From the NCBI GenBank assembly GCA_044341215.1, contig JBIISC010000035.1, positions 1 through 10,048 of the forward strand: a stretch of DNA of 10,048 bases. The letters are read 5' to 3'. The DNA is from JAFMIT01 sp044341215 (GTDB taxonomy: Bacteria; Actinomycetota; Actinomycetes; S36-B12; UBA5976). This document shows positions 5,939 through 10,048 of the stretch, one piece after another. The notes under the pieces were generated by a model. That model was not told the DNA's origin, made no database searches, and was given only the letters and a program-made list of their open reading frames with translations. Position 1 is the first letter of the stretch. Each line of letters begins with the position of its first letter. Made by a program: the position numbers and the translations under genes.

Positions 5939-7488
5939 ACGAGGAGTCAACCCAGAACGTCCGGGAAGAAAATCCAATCATTCCGCTTTCTGCATTTGGC
6001 TGGCTTCGCTGGTTTTGGCGGCAACTGACCACCATGCGCGTGGCTTTGCAATTGCTTTTCCTACTAGCAGTTGCTTCCATCCCAGGATCTGTATTTCCGC
6101 AAAGAACTGCATCGCCACTAAAAGTTAATCAGTTCATTTCGCAAAATCCTGGTACTTCAGCTTGGTTAGATCGAATTGGGATGTTTGATGTTTATGGATC
6201 TTTTTGGTTTTCTGCAATCTATTTGTTGTTGATGGTTTCGCTGGTCGGCTGCATCATTCCTCGTATGCGGATTCATGCGAGCGCTATTTTTGCGCCACCG
6301 CCTGATGCCCCAAAGAATTTGAAGAAGTTTGAATACTCAGAGAGCTTTGAAGTCAATGGCAGTCCAGAAGTTGTGTTTGAGAATCTTCAGCCGATTCAGG
6401 CTTACCTAAAGAAGCGCCGGTGGCGAGTTTTATCTAAAGCTGGATTTATTGCAGCTGAAAAAGGATTTTTGCGCGAGACCGGTAATTTGATTTTCCATTT
6501 AGCAATCGTCTTTATTTTGATTGCTGTCGCTATTGGTTCAACTTATGGATATCGCGGGCAAGTAATTTTGCGTGAAGGTACTGGTTTTTCTAATGTTGTA
6601 GCGCAGTACGACACTTTTACCCCTGGTCGACTTTTCAAAAGCGATGATTTAGTTCCATTCAATGTTCAGTTAGACCAGATGGAAGTTACATTCGAACAGA
6701 CTAGTGAGAGATCTGCAAAAGCAACCGACTTTGCTGCGACCCTTGAATTCCGCGAATCTGTCACTCAGGATTTCCAAACCAAAACTATTGGGGTGAATAA
6801 TCCACTTGATATCGGCAATGCTTCAATGTTCTTACTCGGTTGGGGATATGCACCGCACATAATTGTTCGAGATGGTCCGGGAAATATTGTTTTCGATGAC
6901 ACAGTTGTGTTCTTGCCGCAAGATGGAAACTTCACCTCAACTGGGGTGGTCAAAGTTCCGGATATGGAACCACAGTTAGGCATTCAAGGCATCTTTGCAC
7001 CGACCGCAATCATCACTGCAGATCAAGGTCCACATTCGATGTATCCAGATTTGGTTAACCCAATGATCTTTGCATCGTTTTGGAGCGGTGATCTTGGCTT
7101 GGACAACGGTAAGCCACAGAACATCTATTCGCTAGATAAAACCAAACTTAAGCGAATTGGGCTACGCGATTTGAAACCAGGTGAAACTTGGGAACTCAAG
7201 AACAACAAAGGTTCTGTGGAGTTTGTCGAAGTAACACAATTTGCAACTTTCAACGTTGCATCAGACCCAAGTCAAAATTGGGCTCTGCTTGGTGCAATCT
7301 TGGCAATTCTTGGGATCATTGCCAGCCTCTATATTCAAAGACGTCGAGTCTGGATTCGAGTGGTTAGCGAAGGCGGCAAGACTGAAGTGATTGTGGCAGC
7401 AATTTCTCGCCAAGAAGACGTGGATTTGTCATTAGTAGTTGCTGATATTGCTTCCCAATGCTCAAATCTTTTGACTGTGCCAAAATAG
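5935..7488 (+). CDS. resB: ResB/Ccs1 cytochrome c biogenesis protein
   Basis: This 517-residue protein shows the ResB layout: three N-terminal membrane segments (about 36-53, 90-107 and 183-202), a large extracytoplasmic domain (about 205-445), and a last membrane segment (449-467) followed by a basic cytoplasmic tail. The first-segment region LTTMRVALQLLFLLAVASIP and the downstream FPQR are typical of the family. His188 in NLIFHLAIV lies in the third segment, where the family has a heme-linked histidine. With CcsA it forms the System II synthetase that carries heme outward and joins it to apocytochrome c. The GTG start at 5935 overlaps the ccdA stop, with GGAG at 5924-5927. Confidence 0.93.
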   Translation: MNEESTQNVREENPIIPLSAFGWLRWFWRQLTTMRVALQLLFLLAVASIPGSVFPQRTASPLKVNQFISQNPGTSAWLDRIGMFDVYGSFWFSAIYLLLMVSLVGCIIPRMRIHASAIFAPPPDAPKNLKKFEYSESFEVNGSPEVVFENLQPIQAYLKKRRWRVLSKAGFIAAEKGFLRETGNLIFHLAIVFILIAVAIGSTYGYRGQVILREGTGFSNVVAQYDTFTPGRLFKSDDLVPFNVQLDQMEVTFEQTSERSAKATDFAATLEFRESVTQDFQTKTIGVNNPLDIGNASMFLLGWGYAPHIIVRDGPGNIVFDDTVVFLPQDGNFTSTGVVKVPDMEPQLGIQGIFAPTAIITADQGPHSMYPDLVNPMIFASFWSGDLGLDNGKPQNIYSLDKTKLKRIGLRDLKPGETWELKNNKGSVEFVEVTQFATFNVASDPSQNWALLGAILAILGIIASLYIQRRRVWIRVVSEGGKTEVIVAAISRQEDVDLSLVVADIASQCSNLLTVPK

Positions 7489-7508
7489 CTACCTATTTAA
7501 GGAATTGA

Positions 7509-8408
7509 ATGTCGATTAACCAGACGTATGCCGAACTAAGCAACATGTTTGTTTATGGCGCGATGGCTGCGTATACGTTCGCGATGTTCGCATTTGCTAC
7601 GTCCTTTGCGCAAGGAAGAGACAAAGAATCCAATCCTCAAAATGGACGCAAATCTGGCAACATCGCAATGTCACTGAGTTGGCTCGGCACTGTTGTTCTA
7701 GCTGTAGGAGTTCTGCTCCGCGGATTGTCAGCAGGTCGGGTTCCATGGGGAAACATGTACGAGTTCAGTATCACCGGAACATTTGGTGTGATGGCTGTGC
7801 TGTTGGTTTATTCACTTAAAAAAGATGTGCGATGGTTTGGCCTCTTTATTATTTTGCCAGCACTTTTATCACTCGGACTTGCTGTCACGGTTCTCTACAC
7901 TGAATCAGCTCAGTTAATTCCAGCTTTAAAGTCTTATTGGTTAGTGATTCACGTATCAGCTGCGGTTGTTAGCGCTGGCATGTTTGCAATTGGTGGAGTA
8001 CTAACCATCTTGCAGCTATTAGTAGATCGCGAAGAGCGACGGATCGCCGAAGGATTAAAGCCATCGCGGATGCAAGCGATAACTGAACGTGTTCCAAATT
8101 CACAAGAGCTAGATTTACTTTCTTACAAGGTCCACGCATTCGTTTTCCCACTTTGGACTTTCACCGTTGTGGCGGGAGCCATTTGGGCGAGAAGCGCTTG
8201 GGGAAGATATTGGGGATGGGATCCAAAGGAAACCTGGGCGTTTATTACTTGGGTTGGCTATGCGGCATATCTTCATGCTCGCATAACTGTTGGTTGGAAA
8301 GGTAATCGTGCTGCCTATATTGCTTTGATAGCATTTTTAACTTTTATCTTCAACTATTTCTTTGTTAACTTCTTCTTTGCCGGCTTACATGTATATTCTG
8401 GTAAATGA
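7509..8408 (+). CDS. ccsB: CcsA/CcsB (ResC-type) cytochrome c biogenesis and heme-handling protein
   Basis: This 299-residue membrane protein carries the tryptophan-rich WWD heme-handling motif WGRYWGWDPKETW at 231-243. Candidate axial histidines are His148 (WLVIHVSAA), His209 (YKVHAF), His256 (YLHAR) and His294 (GLHVYSG). Hydrophobic segments cover most of the chain, with a soluble stretch at about 173-205. It is the partner of ResB in heme export and ligation to c-type cytochromes. ATG 7509 has AAGGA at 7499-7503 and lies 20 nt after resB. The length is normal for the separate (unfused) form of the protein. Confidence 0.93.
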   Translation: MSINQTYAELSNMFVYGAMAAYTFAMFAFATSFAQGRDKESNPQNGRKSGNIAMSLSWLGTVVLAVGVLLRGLSAGRVPWGNMYEFSITGTFGVMAVLLVYSLKKDVRWFGLFIILPALLSLGLAVTVLYTESAQLIPALKSYWLVIHVSAAVVSAGMFAIGGVLTILQLLVDREERRIAEGLKPSRMQAITERVPNSQELDLLSYKVHAFVFPLWTFTVVAGAIWARSAWGRYWGWDPKETWAFITWVGYAAYLHARITVGWKGNRAAYIALIAFLTFIFNYFFVNFFFAGLHVYSGK

Positions 8409-8431
8409 GGTATTCGAGCTGATGAGGTATT
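8405..8431 (+). repeat. Short direct repeat ATGAGGTATT around the ccsB stop and the next start
   Basis: ATGAGGTATT occurs at 8405-8414 (including the ccsB stop codon) and at 8422-8431, where its GAGGT core acts as the probable ribosome binding site of the small membrane protein. The two copies are 17 nt apart. It may be a small local duplication that created or copied a ribosome binding site. Confidence 0.4.
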
Positions 8432-8438
8432 TGCAGAA

Positions 8439-8666
8439 ATGATACGTTTTCTACTTTATGCAATTCCAGTGGCACTGCATATCTTTGTCTTGTTCGAAAT
8501 TGCGCAAGCCAAAATCGTTGCTCTTATGCCGAAATGGGCCTGGTTTTTAATTCAAGTTGTCCCAGTTATCGGACCAATACTTTGGTTGGTGGCAGGAAAG
8601 AATCCGCGAAAATTTAAGCGTGACTCTGGGCCTGACGACGATCTAGATTTCCTAATAGGACTTTAA
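8439..8666 (+). CDS. Small PLDc_N-type two-segment membrane protein
   Basis: This 75-residue protein has two membrane segments (about 3-22 and 34-52). The second is introduced by PKWAWFLIQVVPVIGPILW, the hallmark of the phospholipase D nuclease N-terminal (PLDc_N) family of small actinobacterial membrane proteins. It ends in an acidic GPDDDLDFL tail, also typical of the family. There is no catalytic domain and the function of these stand-alone proteins is unknown. It lies 30 nt after ccsB and is probably the last gene of the operon. GAGGT at 8425-8429 is the likely ribosome binding site, with rather long spacing. Its stop overlaps the stop of menA on the other strand by 3 to 4 nt. Confidence 0.8.
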   Translation: MIRFLLYAIPVALHIFVLFEIAQAKIVALMPKWAWFLIQVVPVIGPILWLVAGKNPRKFKRDSGPDDDLDFLIGL

Positions 8667-9562
8667 GCAAATAGCTTTTGTGCAACTATTGCAAGTGAAG
8701 TGACGGTCGCCCAAATCATTTGGACTTTTCCGGTTCCAACTAAAACTGCAATTAAATCTTTGCCTTGGGCTTTATTCAATACTGCACGACCTGGCACATG
8801 CGCTGCTAGTGCCGCAACTGCGCCAGCACCACTCCAAAGTGGAAGCGCAGTGTTACTTAGAGCCAAAAATGCAATCAAAAGATTGCTTGCAAAACCAACC
8901 CAGATCAGTGCGACGTATAAATATCTAGTTTTTGAGTCGCCTAAGCGGACAGCAAGCGTCTTTTTGCCAACTTTTTCATCACTTGGAATATCACGCAGAT
9001 TATTTACTACCAAAAGAGCGCAAGCCAAAGCACCCGCTCCAACTGCGTATGCAATTGTGGCTACCGAGATGTGTTGGGTTTGGGCATATGTGGTTGCGAT
9101 TACCGCCACTAATCCAAACCAAACAAAAACAAACACTTCGCCAAATCCTGCATAGCCATAAGGTTTATTGCCACCGGTGTAATACCAAGCTGAAATAACT
9201 GCGAGTGCACCGATTGGAATAAACCACCAGATCTGGGTAATCAAAGTCATAGTAAGTCCAGCAAGCGCTGCGACTAAAAATGAAAGTAAGGCGGCGTTCT
9301 TTACAGATTTAGCAGACGCTAGTCCTTGGCCCACTAACCGAACTGGACCAATTCGAGAATTGTCGGTTCCACGAATGCCGTCTGAGTAATCGTTGGCGTA
9401 ATTAACCCCAACTTGAAGAGCTAGCGCTACAACTAATGCAAGTATCGCAATCAATGGGCTAAAGGAATCTTCCCAAAATGCTAGTGCGCTGCCAACTAGA
9501 ACCGGAGCCATTGCAGCCGGAAGCGTTCTTGGCCTTGCTCCTAAAATCCAGTTTGAGGTCAT
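8663..9562 (-). CDS. menA: 1,4-dihydroxy-2-naphthoate polyprenyltransferase (MenA)
   Basis: This 299-residue UbiA-family membrane enzyme attaches the polyprenyl tail to 1,4-dihydroxy-2-naphthoate in menaquinone synthesis. The start WILGARPRTLPAAMAPVLVG is the typical MenA opening. The first aspartate motif is NYANDYSDGIRGTD (Asn57, Asp58, Asp61) and the second is NNLRDIPSDEKVGKKT (Asp191, Asp195); both bind the Mg-diphosphate. Hydrophobic helices fill the rest. I chose ATG at 9562 because homologues begin just before GARPRTLP; a TTG at 9589 would add nine residues and overlap menE. Neither start has a strong ribosome binding site, so coupling to menE translation is likely. menE lies directly upstream on the same strand. 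Confidence 0.93.
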   Translation of the reverse strand: MTSNWILGARPRTLPAAMAPVLVGSALAFWEDSFSPLIAILALVVALALQVGVNYANDYSDGIRGTDNSRIGPVRLVGQGLASAKSVKNAALLSFLVAALAGLTMTLITQIWWFIPIGALAVISAWYYTGGNKPYGYAGFGEVFVFVWFGLVAVIATTYAQTQHISVATIAYAVGAGALACALLVVNNLRDIPSDEKVGKKTLAVRLGDSKTRYLYVALIWVGFASNLLIAFLALSNTALPLWSGAGAVAALAAHVPGRAVLNKAQGKDLIAVLVGTGKVQMIWATVTSLAIVAQKLFA

Positions 9563-9575
9563 GCGTCCAAGTATT

Positions 9576-10048
9576 TCAGTTATTCGCAATTGAAATGCGA
9601 TCGGGCTTGCCGTTTTGAAGCATTGGGATTTGAGACATTAGTTTAAATCTCACAGGTAATGCTTGATTCAAGATTTTGTGACTTATATCAGCAATATTTG
9701 GTATTTCAATGTTACTAACAACTAGCGGGACATTTCCATATTGCGAATCGGCAATCGCTACCACAACAATATTTTGATTTGGTAGTTGACTTTGTAATTG
9801 GGTTTCTAAGGCTTGAATATCGATTGCAACTCCAGCAACTTTAATAATGCTGTCACTGCGTCCGAGGATTTGGAGTTTGCCATCGGTTAACTCACCACGA
9901 TCTTTGGATTCCCAATTTCCATCTATCGATTCGCCATCGCGGTATCCCCACGCGAGGTTTTCACTTTTAATGTGGACCAAGTCATCAACAATATTGATTT
10001 CATAACCGTCTAGTGGTGCACCGTTGAAAATACATCCGCCAACAGTTT
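9576..10048 (-). CDS. menE: o-succinylbenzoate-CoA ligase (MenE), C-terminal part
   Basis: The frame is open from the stop at 9576-9578 to the right window edge and encodes the last 156 residues of an ANL-superfamily acyl-CoA ligase. The 5' part lies outside. Visible are the TVGGC motif with NGAPLDGYEI at the start, ENLAWGYRDG, the hinge GRSDSIIKVAGVAID, and the C-terminal NGKPDRISI holding the catalytic-lysine position. TxGGCxxxGxPLDG together with adjacency to menA points to MenE rather than another acyl-CoA synthetase. It activates o-succinylbenzoate with ATP and CoA for menaquinone synthesis. The spacing between its hinge and the terminal lysine motif looks normal. A TTG at 9980 is only an internal leucine codon. 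Confidence 0.88.
   Translation of the reverse strand, partial: TVGGCIFNGAPLDGYEINIVDDLVHIKSENLAWGYRDGESIDGNWESKDRGELTDGKLQILGRSDSIIKVAGVAIDIQALETQLQSQLPNQNIVVVAIADSQYGNVPLVVSNIEIPNIADISHKILNQALPVRFKLMSQIPMLQNGKPDRISIANN

Noticed and set aside
8667..8692. Possible hairpin terminator at the convergent junction
   Set aside because: The arms (GCAA, bulged A, TAG with CTATTGC) give a weak seven-pair stem with an 11-nt loop and no T-tract, and it lies within menA codons.
8700..9155. 151-residue open frame on the plus strand opposite menA
   Set aside because: It lies opposite conserved MenA motifs, is rich in Ala, Thr and Pro as expected for a reverse-frame shadow, and has no plausible ribosome binding site.
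9560..9589. TTG at 9589 as the menA start
   Set aside because: It would add nine residues absent from homologues, overlap menE, and has no ribosome binding site; ATG 9562 is preferred, though not proven.

Overview
The window reads as a chromosomal segment from a low-GC, gene-dense actinobacterium, most like the streamlined freshwater Nanopelagicales (acI) type. That placement rests on three things. The gene order matches the stretch of actinobacterial chromosomes that runs, in Mycobacterium tuberculosis, from about Rv0500A to Rv0534c/menE (recalled, not searched). The window carries a bS22 (AURKAIP1/COX24-type) ribosomal peptide and an actinobacterial-type HemD with a degenerate methyltransferase domain. 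Base composition is only in the mid-40s percent G+C by eye, and adjacent genes overlap or nearly touch.

Left block (1-2160, + strand): the 3' end of an excisionase/BldC-like helix-turn-helix gene, a 30-residue bS22 peptide, a tandem palindromic repeat, a lysophospholipid-type acyltransferase, and a gene fusing a CxxC glutaredoxin-like domain to a HAD-IB (SerB-like) phosphatase. The last two overlap by 10 nt.

Middle block (2161-8666, + strand): a 203-nt non-coding stretch with a GC-rich, hairpin-containing core leads into what looks like one long operon. It holds hemD (uroporphyrinogen-III synthase with an N-terminal SUMT-like domain), a histidine phosphatase, a TlpA/ResA lipoprotein, CcdA, ResB/Ccs1 and CcsA/CcsB. 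These last four form a complete System II cytochrome c biogenesis set. A small PLDc_N-type membrane protein closes the block. Several junctions are 4-nt stop/start overlaps, which suggests translational coupling.

Right block (8663-10048, - strand): menA and the 3' part of menE, enzymes of menaquinone synthesis, converging on the operon with a 4-nt overlap of stop codons.

Together the genes serve a menaquinone/cytochrome c respiratory chain: reductant is passed through CcdA to TlpA, heme is delivered and attached by ResB/CcsA, and quinone is made by MenE/MenA. The most notable point is what is absent. The heme genes that normally surround hemD here in Actinobacteria (hemA and hemC before it, hemB and hemL after it) are missing, leaving hemD alone next to an intact heme-consuming pathway. 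This fits the heme auxotrophy reported for acI bacteria. I see no CRISPR array, insertion sequence, tRNA or rRNA. I do not see a wholly new system; the points worth following up are the orphan hemD with its structured leader, the glutaredoxin-HAD fusion and the paired palindromes at 267-301.
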